Source: Chlorops oryzae (Eukaryota > Arthropoda > Insecta > Diptera > Chloropidae). From it: 64,000 bases of DNA. A program made the position numbers and the translations under genes. The notes below the pieces were generated by a model. The model searched no databases. It had not been told where the DNA came from and worked only from the letters and a program-made list of their open reading frames with translations. The stretch lies in the NCBI GenBank assembly GCA_020466095.1, contig CM035807.1, forward strand, positions 9,540,697 to 9,604,696, read 5' to 3'. Positions 13,306 to 26,680 of the stretch are shown in pieces. How positions within the stretch are numbered: the stretch's first letter is position 1; the number at the start of each line of letters is the position of its first letter.

Positions 13306-13424
13306 CGGGAATGCTCTACAAATTAAATTCCTCATATAAAAAATTCGAATTAGCTGAAATTTCTATTGAAATCGCGTTGATTTCGAATTTTTTTATTCGG
13401 ATTCGATTTCTAGAGCATTGCCTG
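13306..13424. mobile_element. MITE with TIR AGGCAATGCTCT, 119 bp (copy 2)
   Basis: Ends GGGAATGCTCTACAAAT and GATTTCTAGAGCATTGCC are inverted repeats matching those of 5289-5658. Only the terminal and subterminal parts are present (AAAATTCGAATTAGCTGAAA in the middle), so this is a shorter family member. Confidence 0.7.
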
Positions 13425-16400
13425 CCTGTATATGAAGAAGTACTTCACTGAATTATGTGCATTTCTTTTCACAAAGGTATCTAAATATTGTCCCATGAAA
13501 CTTTGTTGATTAAGCATCATAACCAAGCCTGTGAAAAAGAAGTGCTTTCTCACTAACTTTAATTTTCTCACAGGGTTGGATCTTTTTTATGAGGAATTCC
13601 GGACTTCCTCAAGGCGACTGGAGTTCTTTATTTATTTTTATTTTTTTTTTTTATATTTACTCACATTTAATTTAAATTTTTGTTAATTTTTAAAAATCAA
13701 ACTGAAGCTTATGCTAAGTATTGATCGACGTTGTTTTCGTATTTATGGCTTTTTTTACATTTATTATTTTCATTATTTTCACATATTTTTATCATTTATT
13801 TATTAATTTATTTCAGCTCGCTCCAGCTGATATATTCAGCTTCAAACGGATATTCAGCTTTTTAGAGCAGCATTGACAAACGTATCAAAATGCTGGACAC
13901 TCAAACTAAGCCAAAAATCGTATTCTCTCATTTTAAAAATGTCAATTCACTACGCATCGAAATGATTTTATAAACCGATTTTCAATTTATTGAACTGCAT
14001 GTGGCCACCTCGACGTATGAGCGATTAAAATTGCGTATACGTCAATGTCATTTGTGGCATTTTTGAATAGACGAGGGGAGGATACATAAACGCTTATGTG
14101 CTTCAATTTATTGATGCACGTAGATTAGATATATACACTAAAGTAGATAACTTTGATAATTACAAACAAACAAATATTTTATATGTAGAAAAGTTGCTTA
14201 TCCTAGCAACCACAAAAATAAATTGCTTTTTCAAAAAGTTTATGAACCATTGCTCCTCATGGCGCTGCAATTATTCCAATAACAAACTTTTTACTGACCA
14301 CTCAACTGTTTTATTAATTTTAAATTTCATTTAAAAAAAGGAGCTTAGAAATGTGTACACATTTGACATTTTGGCCACGTGCAGCTTAATTATCATTTTG
14401 AACGGTTGAATTGAAATTTAAAAATTGATTGCATTACATTTAGCAGCAATCAAACTCTCACCCATCATTGCCTTCGATGACGCAGTAAATCGTCTCGATT
14501 ATTTATTATTCCTCGGAAATTTCATACAGTGAAACTTCTTTAACAAGATGTCAAACTACCCTATCTAAATGCGAATACCATCGGATTCAGTTCGACTGTA
14601 AACAAACACATTAATTTCGTTTCGTTTTAAGGACTTCGACGACTTCGACCCATTGAGATTTTGTCTATCCCCACATTTTTTTGCCCATTCGAAGCATTTC
14701 GAAATGTTAAGTTTCCATGTATGTATATATACATATGTGTGTGAGTTTTTGTGATCCGTGACAAAAATGAAGTTTTGATTTGTGAAGTAATAAATTTTAT
14801 TCAGGGTTGTCCAAAGATCTTATCGCCATTGATTATAGCCACTGCAATTCGACACTCTTGTTAACAATTTGTACGCTGTCAGTTAGCTTATCTGATGGAA
14901 CCGATTGAAGGTACCGAAATAAACTGGATACGAAGTTTTACTTTTTATGTGTGGTTATTTGAAAAATGTTTTAGTGGATGAGTGTTTTTTGTTTGAGATG
15001 GGGAAAAAAGTTCTTAATTAAAAGCTTGAATGTTTCTCTTTGAAATGAAGTGCTTCAAAAAATTAAATGAAAAACACAAAAAAAGTTTTTTTTAATAAAA
15101 AAATTGATAAATAAAATCCTCAAAAAATCATGAACGAAAATATTCAGCAATCATTTTGAAATTGAATTAATTCACGAAAGTTTTTTTCCACTACTACTTT
15201 AGAATGAGAAGTGAAAGGAGTTTTTTCCGCATGTGCGTCTGGCAAAATCAAGTATCGTTGAACTGACTAAAAAGTGGGAAAATTTGAAAAGAAATTTCGA
15301 TATTAATAAAAAAGAAATCAAAAACAAAAGGAAAAAAGAGAACATATAAACATTTAACGATGAAGCGCATATTGTCTTTGAATTATAAATGAGTTTGTCA
15401 ATCAAAAATGATGTCAGTTATTGGCCTTGGAAATCGTAAAAAATTTGATTTTAATATTCATAGGTCTATAGCAATTTTGCCGTCGCTTTGCTTTATTCGA
15501 TATTTCGCAATTAAATTGCAATTTGATCAGAGTTGAATTGGCAATTATCTGTATTTGTGATGAAATTCAATTTGTTTTGACATTCGACTAATTGAGCGAA
15601 AAGCATGAGACTCTACTTTTGAAGGAGATTAAGAAAGGAGAAGGGTTAAGGAAGAATTCTTCTTGAATATTTTTCGTTTTTATATTCGACTAGATTAAAG
15701 CGCATTGTTAGAGATTTTATTGCGTTAGTGCATCCAAAGAATCGGATCAGAATCACTCAAAATGGATTACCTATGCAAATTGTGTAGAAAAATTACACCT
15801 TTTAATTTTTTTGCAGCAGATATAAATTATAAAAGTTAATGAAAATCAGTTTCTGGGGCCGCAGTCGAAAATATCCTTTTTATTTGGGTTGGATTTTTCA
15901 GTGCAATTAGGGAATATTTGGACTGTGGTTAGAATTTTCTGTAGGCTTAAGCAATTTTTCATTTTTCTTTGTTGTTTGTTAAACAACTTCACATGATATG
16001 ACTATACGGAAAAATCATATTGATGCATATCAATCACAGGTACACCAGAGAAGTATGCAACTTTTTTTTAACTTGCCATTTTTAACGTTGTTGCACCCGC
16101 CTGAGCGTATTGAAATCTAGCATACTTAATCTTGGTATAAAACTCTATTTTCGAGAGTTTTAATTAAGCTAGTAGCATACCTCGAACAATAAAAAAAATT
16201 ATCATGAAAAAATATCCTTCCAGGCGAGCATGTATTGGGTTTTTGCAAAATTTCCTAATTAATATTTTTGTAATATTTTTTGAGTAATTTTCTATATATG
16301 GGCTTTTGAATGAACAATCTATCTTTATAATTGTTTTAGATATGATTTTTTTAAAATTTCTCTAAAAAAAAACTATTTTTTCAAGGAAATATCATTTTAA

Positions 16401-17547
16401 TATAAATACATTTCAAGGGACTTCTGTCGTGGTGTTTTCATCAAAATCAATTGAAAATGTTTATTTAATTTTTTTTTTTAAATAAATAAGACTTTTATTT
16501 GGCTTGCTATGCGGGCAAATAAAAGAGTTCATTGTATGCTCTATTTGAGCGAATAATTCTTTGCGGAGGAGGCGAACATGTGGGTGCAACCTTGCTCTAT
16601 CAAATGGAAGTCCACAAAAACTTGGCCACAAAGCAAACATGCGTTGCGAAGCAAGAAACAATGAAATTAATTACCCTTATGTAGAAATTAATTAAGCAAA
16701 AACGCAATGTTGCTATAGAGAAGAGAGCGTATATGCTTATTGCTTGTTTCTTTTTGTTTTATTTTTATTTTGCTTTCTTTTCTCAGCCCTTAATACCGAA
16801 AATAAACGCATTCAAGCTAATTGCTTTCTTACGTAATTGGCTTCTTTTCGCTCTAATATTGGGTGTTGAAAGGATTATTAGGTTCATTGATGAGTGTCCG
16901 AAGAGGTTTCGCGGGCAAAACGAAACAATTCAGACGGACTGCGCTTGTTTGACTTCCGCTTTAAGAAAAATACCTTGGAAGAAAGAAAGTTATACCTTAC
17001 AAAAATTATTAGAATTAATATTTAAAAAAAAATTATTTGCCAACTTTGTTTTTTAGCTTTTAAAATTTGAAATTCAAATATTTAGCATAAATACAGTGGC
17101 GTCCGTCAAAAGTGAACATTTTCTTAAAGCAGGAAAATGTTGGAATAATTTCTGCTGACTATTGGTAGAAATAAACCTCATATTCAGTGTTGCCAGTTTA
17201 GCTTTTTAGAGCTAAATTTAGCCTTTCATCTTTTATATTACGGCCTATGCTCAAATGTGCAGTAAATATTTTCACATTAGGGGAAGAAATTAGTAAGTAA
17301 AAATCTCATAAAATGTAAGAGAACCGGCTTTATAATGTCTTCTTAAATTCTTCAAAATATGACAAGAACTTTACACTTTCAAATTCCTATTTAGTGCATT
17401 GTTATTTTTCTGAATTCGCCAAAAGCTTGTGGACAACTGATGTGAACGGTTTCGAACCCAGCTACGAGTTCATCATCATTGCCACGTCTTAGCCACTTCG
17501 ACCACATCAGCTATTTGAATTAAGTAGGTCAGCTAAATTGTGTTTAA

Positions 17548-17744
17548 GGGTAATTCCAGAAAAAAGCCTTTTGTCACGTCGGAGCATATCTAATTGCCTT
17601 TCTGCTCTGCATACAATTTTTATTAGCATAAAAGACCGGAAGAGCTGCGAGATAATAATTCGAATCAAAACTACCATTTTCCACATTCTTCGATTCGGGA
17701 CTTAAAATTGCTAAAGTAACTGTCACGTCCGTTTGGAAATACCC
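17548..17744 (-). mobile_element. MITE with TIR GGGTA(A)TTCC, 197 bp (copy 1)
   Basis: Ends GGGTAATTCCAGAAAA and TTTGGAAATACCC are inverted. Inner inverted motifs TTGTCACGTC and GTCACGTCC are near each end. The reverse complement aligns along its whole length with 57433-57627 (GGACGTGACAGTT, GAAGAATGTGGAAA, GCAGCTCTTCCGG, TATGCTC.GACGTGACAAAA). The open frame 17574-17831 on the minus strand is a by-product. Confidence 0.75.
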
Positions 17745-19833
17745 ATATACACATTTGACGTACCCACTCTTGTACATTCCTGGTGAACCTTTCCTCAAAC
17801 TACTCAGCGGTTCTTGAACTTCCATGATCATTTCCTATCGAGAGTTGAAGCGGAAAAATCGAATGCAACCCTGCGCCAGCTCAGTATAGGCGAAAGGAAA
17901 AAAGTACTTTGAAGTAATTTTTGTTTCTTTTTTATTGTGTTCCATATGGGCTCTTTACTTAAGCACTATCTGCTTAAAGGCTATAAACCGCTTTTAGTTT
18001 TTTATAGCATGAATTCTATGAAATATTTTTAACCATAAAATAATTGGCTTAGCCTAAGCGTTATTTTCAGCTTGAAATTTTTGGTAACAATCGGTGCTCC
18101 TTTTTCTTTTCCATGCATTCAATTGAGATGTTTTTATAATATGTTTGACAGGTCTGATCTGGCACATACAAAGAACTGCCAGCAGAGATGTCAAATGTGA
18201 ATGCTTGTTAGTTGAGCTTACGTCACAAAAGTATTGTTCTCATCACTCCTGATTTAATTAAAATGTGTGAAACGAATAATATTATAATTTCGAAATATTA
18301 GATATCGAACCGATTTTTTGTTTCAGCTGAATTGATATTTGATGTATTGCAAGAAATTTCATCACATCTCACCTTTTTTAGATTGGAAATATTTATCCCG
18401 ACTTTTCTAGCGCTTCGTTTTGAGGAGTTCAGCTTCTTTTGTGAAAAAATTTCTGGCAACACTGCTGCTCTTGTTAGCATGAAAAAACTTTTGCAATCAT
18501 CGATTTCTACTCACGAAAGGTTTGATTGTAACTCTTTTATTAAAATTCATAGTGAGTAATCCCAGAACTGTGCAAGAATGAAGACCCAGCGGTTTGCCCG
18601 TTTCAAGTTACATTTTTTTTAAAGTTGATTTGAATGGAGAACTGAAATCGCCCTAAAGAAATTTTTTACTCCACCTCAAATGAAATAAAACTTTTGAAAA
18701 TAAAAGTGAAAGTTAGTCAAACTCGAATGTGAAGAGCTGAACTGTGCGAAGAATTTTCATTCGCTCTGACTGTGCGCCTCATAGTTTCTTGGCTTGTTTC
18801 ATATTCAGTACACTTTTCTGCTCAAGTGCAAAGCATACGTTTTCTGTTTTCCTTCATTCGTTCTTTCTGTCCGGGTTTCTTTGCTCCACAAAAATTGTTG
18901 TGTTTTTCTTTGCTTTGCTTTTATTGCAAAATGTTTTTCTACGGGTTTTTTTTTTGAGTTTTTTTCATTCACGGAAAATTACACACAGAACAGAAACCCC
19001 CTACAGAAACACGACTAGAGGTCCTTTTTTATTTTGCGTTGAATGCAGGTAAAGGTACATATGTGTACACCCAAAAGCTTGTGGGTTTATATGAATAGTT
19101 GCTACAATTATGTATGAGTGGCGAGCCAAAGAGAGTGCGACTAGTCAAGATAATTTTTATTTTATTTTATAAATATATGTGAAGTGAATGTAGTTGAAAA
19201 TCAAGTCCATTGTTCAATGCCCGGAGGTTTCTCTTGTTGTTTACAGCAATATTGTATGGCTTGGAGAGTTTATTTAATAGCAAGTTGGGCTTAAATAAAT
19301 TTACCAACATTTTCTGGCTCTGTTCTTCAGTCCAATGTGGCTTTGAGAGAGAAGGTCAGCTAAAAGGATTTTTGTAGCTTCTGAGTGCGCCGCTGTTACA
19401 TTTCAAATAAAGAATCTAAGAAAAACCAAAAACAAAAATGGACCGACACGGATTATTTGTATTTACTGCCATGAAATCTAATACAATATTATGTTAAGGA
19501 CCAAACTCCGAGTGTAACATCTGGATTTGTTGAGCCACAAGGCCAAACACATTATTAGAAAACGTGCTAATGCGTTATGCCTCAAAACCATCAATTCTAA
19601 TCCCATCAAATTTAGTCTTGAAACTGGTCTCCTCATGTGAGTTTTGTTTTAGGTTTTCTTCTTTTTGTCTCCTTCCTTAAAAAATCAATTAGAATTAAAA
19701 CTGCCTTCTTCAAAAAACAATTCCTTTTTTGGGGGAATCTATCAAATGCCAATGTTATTCTCTATAAGTGGGTACTTTCGTCATAGGGGTAACTTTTTCT
19801 TTGAGTATGGAAAATTCGAAAAACTGCTGAATA

Positions 19834-21107
19834 TTAGGTGTAGTAAAAAGAAATCCATTATTTTTCCAATAGATGGCGTTATTTATCTGCATCTCGCGTT
19901 GTATAAGTCCGATCGTGTTCCGCTAGGGGGCATTAGAAAGATGACAGTTCCTACTAAAAAAGCTTTTTTGACACTTTTTTGATTGATTGATTCAGTTTTG
20001 TTTGAGAGCTTGTCAAAGATGGACATCAGCAAAGAGAAAATTCGCTACATTTTACAGTTTTTCTTCGATAAGGGAGAAAACGCAAGCCAGGCGGCTGAAA
20101 ATGTGAATAGCGTTTAGGGACCTGATACTGTAACAGCCAATCATGCGCAATTTTGGTTTCGTCGATTCCGTTCCGGTAACTTCGATGTCAAGGATGCACC
20201 ACGCACTGGAAGGCCAATTGTCGAAAATGTCGATAAAATCATGGAAATTATCGAGTCCGACCGTCATGTTAGCACTGTTTCGATTGCAAAAGAGCTAAAG
20301 ATTGCACAAAAAATCGTTTGGAACCATTTGAATAAGGCTGGATACACAAAGAAGCTCGATGTATGGGTGTCACACGAGTTAACGCAAAAAAACCTCACAG
20401 ACCGAATTTCCATCTGCGTATCGCTGCTGAACCGCAACAAATTCGACCCATTTCTGAAGCGGTTGGTCACTGGTGATGAAAAGTGGGTCACTTACGACAA
20501 CGTCAAGCGAAAACGGTTGAGGTCGAAACACGGTGAACCGGCGGAAACGGTGGCCAAGCCAGGATTGACGGCCAGGAAGGTTTTGCTGTGTGTTTGGTGG
20601 GATTGGCAGGGAATTATCTACTATGAGCTGCTCCCATACGGCAAAACTCTTAACTCGGAACTCTACTGTCAACAATTGGACCGTCTGAAGGAAGCAATCG
20701 CCCATAAGCGGCCAGCTTTGGCCAATAGGAGAGGAATTGTGTTCCATCAGGACAACGCCAGGCCACACACATCGATAGTGACTCGCCAGAAGCTCCGGGA
20801 GTTTGGTTGGGAGGTTCTTCTGCATCCACCTTATAGTCCGGACCTGGCACCAAGTGATTACCATCTGTTTCTGTCCATGGCGAACAATTTTGCTGGTGAA
20901 ACATTCGCTTCAAGAGAGGCTTCTGAAATTCGACTGTCTCAATTTTTTGCTAATAGGAACGAGGGCTTCTATGAGAGAGGCATAATGAAATTACCTTTAA
21001 AATGGCAACAAGTTTTTGAACAAAACGGCGCATATTTGACCTAAATCGGGTCATTCAAACTATCTTAAATAAAGCCCTCAATTTAATGCAAAAATAAATA
21101 CACATAA
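19834..21107 (+). mobile_element. mariner transposon, 1,274 bp
   Basis: A Tc1/mariner-superfamily element flanked by TA (19832-19833 and 21108-21109). The left end TTAGGTGTAG is matched at the right end by the complement of TTATGTGTAT. Length is normal for mariner (about 1.3 kb). It contains one nearly complete transposase frame with a single nonsense codon. It lies in the presumed Calx upstream intron or flank, in Calx orientation. Confidence 0.9.
20019..21044 (+). pseudogene. mariner transposase (DD34D) with one premature stop
   Basis: 342 codons including the stop, from ATG at 20019 to TAA at 21044, the usual mariner length (about 345 residues). A TAG at codon 33 (20115-20117) interrupts the N-terminal helix-turn-helix region; no frameshift is seen. 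Motifs: FWFRRFRSGNFDVKD, then TGRP, WVSHEL (usually WVPHEL), first Asp in TGDEKW, second in HQDNARPH, third in YSPDLAPSDYHLF, with exactly 34 residues between the last two Asp. The catalytic triad is intact. Translation from the first later ATG (20241) would lose the first DNA-binding helix-turn-helix. By eye it is nearer the cecropia/Hsmar1 type than Himar1. Probably inactive. Confidence 0.93.
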
Positions 21108-24100
21108 TATTATCGAAAATAGATCTCTCAAAATTGGAATCTTGTTATATACGGATGAAAATTCAATGAGGAATTTCAAAACATGGACTTTTCTCATAGT
21201 TAAAGAGTCACTCTATCAATATGGCCAACATTAAAAAGCCTTCGTCAGGCTGTAAGCAGAAAGTAGCCACCCATCAAAGGCTCATTGATGCCAATTTGTG
21301 AAGGATTTCTTTTATGAAAACAATGAAAAGTGCCTGAAAATAATTTCAAACTATTATCCTTTCATATAATCCCCATTGAACAAGCTTAAGTCAGTATGTA
21401 TGTATAAATACTTAATTGTTAAGCTCAAATAAATAAAGTATATTTTGATATTGAAGTATATTTTATAGAGAGATTTATTTGGCCGTCCTTACCTTTGGTT
21501 GCCAATTGTAAAGCTGCGCTACTGAAGTGGTATATTTTTGGAACAATTCTCTTCAATCATTATTAAACATAGTTTCCTTTGGATGAATGATGGAAATGCC
21601 TTCCATTTTGGACAGTGCTGCGATGAAGCTGGAAATTAATTTAAAGCCGGCATTAAAAATTGTCCTCAAAAAAAGTATTATTTTCTTAAAGCCTTCAGAG
21701 TGTTGTTATATACCAATTGCCTTTTATTTTTTTTAAGGCAATTATTGCATTAAAAAAGATTTTTTTTTATTAATCAAAAATTACCTGCGATCTTAGCGAT
21801 TATCTTTTTAATTAATGGAAATAAAAAAATTGTTTTCATTTTTTTGCAAATATAAAAACCGACAAAATCTGCTACGGTATTTATGCAATTAAAATCCCTG
21901 GAACAGTGCTCTCTTCAGGGAATAATTAGCTTTTAAATGAAGACAAATTGCCATTTTATGGAAGTAATTACAAAAATCTTGATTATCCTTTCAGGAATAA
22001 TAAAGTGTTCTCATGCTAAAATTGAGCTATTAATATGAAAGGTATTTAATTGAGTATCTTCAAAAGAACCCCTTGCGAAGTTCTTCAGCACAAATTATTG
22101 TGCCAGCATTTCTTATAAACCATATTTTTTTTTTTTTGTTCGAGTTCAATAGAAGACCACTTAACGTCTTCCTTTATATAATAACCAATAAAAATGACCC
22201 TTTACACTGAGTAGGGCTATTTGAAGGCAATGGCTTTTAATCCATTTTAATGTGAATCACAGCCCTCATAGAATCGAAACGATTTCCCATATCTATGCAG
22301 GAAGAAGAATGTCCGAGACAAGTAGGTATTTTACCATTCTGTTAGCAATTTGTATTTTGTAGGGAAAATCAATACCCATGTCGTCCATATTTCAGATAAT
22401 AAGCAATGTAAATAGCAAAGCGTAATTCGAACGTATTTTTGTGCATTGCATTGCGGTATGGTATTTATGACGACAACGCCGGTTGTGCATATTAAAAATG
22501 GACATCGAATGACAAGAGTATTACGACGAATATCTAAGGGCTTTCGAATTGTGCACGTTGCAACGCGCACTGCCCGCATTGCAGTAGATGATATGCCATG
22601 ACGATGTCTGCGCGCACACACACACACAACGGAATGACTAAGTGGAACGTTCGATTGAAAATTGCACTGTTCGATATCATTTGTCGAAGGAAAACGAAAT
22701 TGATTTATAATTCTATAGACTTAACAATTTTTAATATGATAAATTTTTTTTTTTCTTTTATCCTTCACATTAAAAATTCGCCTGACTCCCTCATATAAAC
22801 GTATACATAATATAATTGTTGGTAGTACGCAAATTAATAGCACGCATACGACGGGGCGTACAGAGAATTATCAACTCTAAAACATATATTATTTGAAAAC
22901 TGCAATTATTTAGCCTTGGACGGGACTCTATTACAAGCGTTCTAGGTTGATAGCTTCAATTTGTTTTTATGTGAAATAAGTGCTCGGAGCGCAATATTAG
23001 AAGGCAAAGTAAATATACCCATTTCAATTAGCTGAGTGCTTTTAATTGGCCAAAGGCAAGGACGAGATTTCGATGATGTTAAAATTGCAAAAAAAAAAAA
23101 AAATTGCTAAGATTTTATGCAAATGCTTAAAATTATTAAAACAAAATCACGCGATTTCCTTCACTTTGATAAAAAATGGAACTCATTTTGAGAAACGCAT
23201 GCGAACTGGTAACTTTCCAGCTGTGGGCGTTAAATGAAAGCGAATCCTTTCGGTCGTTCATACCATATACACGTACACACTCACACACTCCTTCTTTTGC
23301 TATTCAAAGCATTCAAGCTTGTGCAGAACTTTCGCAAAGAGTTCTCCTTAACGGCCTTAAATTAAGCTACCTTAACCTGATTGCGTAGGCAAGGCAAACC
23401 AGCAGCACACACATTTCATCAAGTACTTTAATAAAATATTCCCTGGAAGGACGACGATTTTTAAGTAGTGAGTAGTGAGAGCGCGATTCCATTAAAGGAA
23501 TTTTTGTTTTTTTTTTTTGAGTTTTCTATGAAAATTTTAACATATTTGGACGAACGATTTTTGCCTTATGAATTTTGGATTATGTAAATTTATTCTTAAA
23601 TACAACACTGTTTACATATGTTGATTGAGTGTTTGCTTACTTTTTCTGTTTTTTTTTTTTTTTTTTTTTTGTTTTGTTGTGTGGTTAAACATGTTCATTC
23701 GCCTGCGAAAAGCCTGTGGCAAGGCGGTCCCAAAATCATCGTTCGTGACGTTATTAGAAGCATGTGTAAATTTTTGGTAGTGGTGCGGGGGACGTGTGCT
23801 TCTGAATGCGGGGGACGTGAAAGCTGCTAACTTAATTTCACAATTTTTGTCATCATCAACAGAGACAATTTTGTTTTTGTTGTTGCGATTCCCTGGAAAA
23901 GCGACTTCTTCTCGACCATAGTGAGAGAGAATGTAAATGGGTGTAATTCGGCTGGAAAATAATTTGAAATATCTCACATTTGGATAATTTTTTGTTGCCT
24001 GCTTATTATTTGGTCGTATTTTAGAAGAGTTTTCATTAAAGATTACACAAATGGGTATTTTATTGGATGGGCTCGACAATTAACATAAAACAAAATTGTA

Positions 24101-24190
24101 TGGAAACATTTTCAACAGTAATCAAAAAGGGTCTTCCATTTTTGAAGAATGTTTTTATGTCACTTTATTCCAAAAAATTTATTATCACTA

Positions 24191-24330
24191 GGGATCTTCC
24201 GTTAAACGTGAAAAGATCGAAAATGTACAATTTTTCATACAAAACTTTGTTCAATTATTTCTAAGCCTTCTGGATTAACGAATTTTTTTTTTTTGGTTTC
24301 GTGGCAAATACTTATTTAAGGAAACAAGCC
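24191..24330 (+). mobile_element. MITE-like repeat GGGATCTTCC...TTAAACGTGAAAAG (copy 1, degenerate)
   Basis: Shares TTAAACGTGAAAAGAT, TTTTTCATACAAAACTT and GGATTAACGA with 42701-42847. The right terminus is eroded. Confidence 0.55.
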
Positions 24331-24988
24331 TTCTTTAAATCGTAGTGAAAAGGTTTTATTTTCAAGGGTAATTACGGCCTTAAACTTCATTCCCTTCAAT
24401 CAAAAAAAAAAAAAAAAAAAATTAAAAAAAAAATACCTCCAAGCTGCTTCAATAATAGGAAAAGGAAACATTGAAAGTTTTGCCCTAAATTTGCTTAAAA
24501 TGTCTTTGATAAGCGGTTGGTCTTATGAAAATCCTTCCTGAAGGCGTGAATGGTATTATCACAACACCATAAGTACTCATAGTATTATAATTCATCATAT
24601 TCATCCGCTCATTACATATTTTACCCTAAGGGATGTTCGCTTTCTACGAGAAGTTAGTTGAAAGTCTTTCTCGAGCTTTGACCATTTTGACGAAATAAAC
24701 CTTTGAGGAGAACCTTCATTTATGAGGGATTGTAAGTATTAGTCCATCCCTTGTTTATTCAAACGAAAGGACACTGAAAGAAAGGGTGTAACTTTCATTT
24801 CCCAAAAAAAAAAGGTTCGCGTCGCAAATAATAAAGTTTTCCTCAATATTTTGCGCATTATTATACCCAGCGTAAGCGGGGTATATTAGTTTTGTGCGAA
24901 TCTTGTAACAGGGAGAAATAAGCTCCGGAGATATAGACATATATATATAGAAATGATCAGGATCAAAAACTGAATCGATTTAGACATG

Positions 24989-25025
24989 TCCGTCTGTCCG
25001 TCCGTCCGTCCGTCCGTCCGTCCGT
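24989..25025. repeat. (TCCG)n microsatellite
   Basis: Tandem TCCG/TCTG tetranucleotides inside the dispersed repeat; the complementary CGGA runs in related repeats (near 5060 and 51865) are in the opposite orientation. Confidence 0.85.
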
Positions 25026-25319
25026 GGTCGGATCTCCTCCGAAACGGCTGGACCAATCAAGTCTAAATTTGGCACACAGGTATATCGGGATCCAAGTATG
25101 ATCCTAAGTAAAAACGGGAGACATCCGCCCACTGCCACGCCCACAAATGAATATAATGTGTTTTCAGTAAAATGCTTGTAACTTGCGAACCACTCAACAC
25201 ATTCTATTGATATTTGGTGTACTGGTAAACTACGAAAAGGGACATATCCTGGAAGAAAATGGACGCCGCCCTCCGTGATCCACGCCCACAAATAAGCCCA
25301 CAAATAAGGGCTTATCGTA

Positions 25320-26680
25320 ACTTGTGAAGTAAAAGGCGTAGAAGCTTCAAATTCGCAACATAGGTTGACCAAGGCGAATGAAAGGTGTAGGAAAAAATTG
25401 TTTGTGGCCCGCTCACTGCCACGCCCACAAATGAAGATTTTTCGTAACTTCCGAAGTAAAAGGCGTAGAAGCTTTCAAATTAAAGCGCAATCTTATAGGG
25501 TTCACCAAGGCGAATGAAAGGTGTAGGGAAATAATATATGTTGCCCTCCCTGAAAAATCGCCACACAAATAGAGAAGCAAATATTGCTCATTATTCGACG
25601 CTTGGTTAAATTTTTTTTTTCGGGGTTTGCGGATTTACTTTTTATGAAAACCTTTTTAAACGGTGAAAGGTTTTATATTAGTTTTGTGCAGACCTTGTAA
25701 CAGGCTTAAAAAAAAAAGCATCCGGAGTAAAAGAAAAATACTCAATAGTAAATGATAGAATCAAAAACTGAATCTGCTTAATTGCTTTCGTCTGTACCGT
25801 CTGTCCGTCTGATCCTTCCTGCGTAATGTTCACCCTAGTCCGTCTTATCATTCCATTCTCCGTCTTCATTCCTCCAAAGGTGTACTTCAGGATAGTTGAA
25901 ATTTGGCTTACCATTGAGAATAACTGAGGACAGTTGATCTAAGGTTAAAAATGGAGACATCCGCCCATTGCCACGCCATAAAAGAATATAATGTGTTTTC
26001 AGTAAAATGCTTTAACTTGCGAACCAAAAAAAGTTCCATTGATATTTGGTGTACTGGTTAACTACGAAAAGGGACTATCCTGAAATGGGCGCCTACTGAG
26101 CCAGCTAACAGAGCCCAAAATTAAGGGCTTATCTTAATTTGAAGTAAAAGGTAAAGTTCAATTTCGACATAGGTCTCCGCAATAAGTGTCGAAATTTTTT
26201 TTATGCCCCCCACGCACCAATCAATAAATGATTTTGTAACTTCCAAGAAAAAGCTAGAAAGGTCCGAAATTCGCAACATAGGTTCACCAAGGCGAATGAA
26301 AGTTAGGAAAAAATTTTTTTGCCCCCCACGCCACGCCCACAAATAAGATTTTTTGTAACTTCGAAGTAAAAGCGTGAATTCATAAAATGGTTCACAGCGA
26401 ATAAAGCAGAAAATTTTTTTAGGCCTCGATGTCAAGCAAAAGGAAATTCTTCGAACTTCGACAAAAGGCGTAGAAGTTCAAGTTGCAACAAGGTTCCAAG
26501 CGAATGAAAGGTGTAGAAAAAATTTTTGTGGCCGCCCACTTCCACGCCACAAAAAGATTTCTAACTTCCAAGTAAAAGGCGAGAACTTCAAATTCGCAAC
26601 ATAGGTTCACAAGGAATGAAAGGTGTACGGAAATCATTTATGTTGCCCTCCACTGCCACGCAAAAAGAGAAGCAAACATA
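25320..26680. repeat. ~110-bp degenerate tandem units
   Basis: The unit AAGTAAAAGGCGTAGAAG, then CGCAACATAGGTTCACCAAG, CGAATGAAAGGTGTAGG and GCCACGCCCACAAAT recurs starting near 25327, 25454, 26142, 26246, 26364, 26459 and 26571. Spacing is about 95-127 bp where consecutive. Later units carry many small deletions. Confidence 0.65.

Noticed and set aside
17574..17831. 85-codon minus-strand open frame
   Set aside because: Lies largely within a MITE that recurs at 57433-57627, where the frame is not kept; not a gene.
23612..24079. 155-codon minus-strand open frame
   Set aside because: Ends in a lysine run from a poly(T) tract and has no motif or conserved pattern; consistent with chance in a long sequence.
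24989..25025. Regular TCCG repeats considered as a CRISPR-like or regulatory array
   Set aside because: A simple tetranucleotide microsatellite inside a dispersed repeat, with no spacers.
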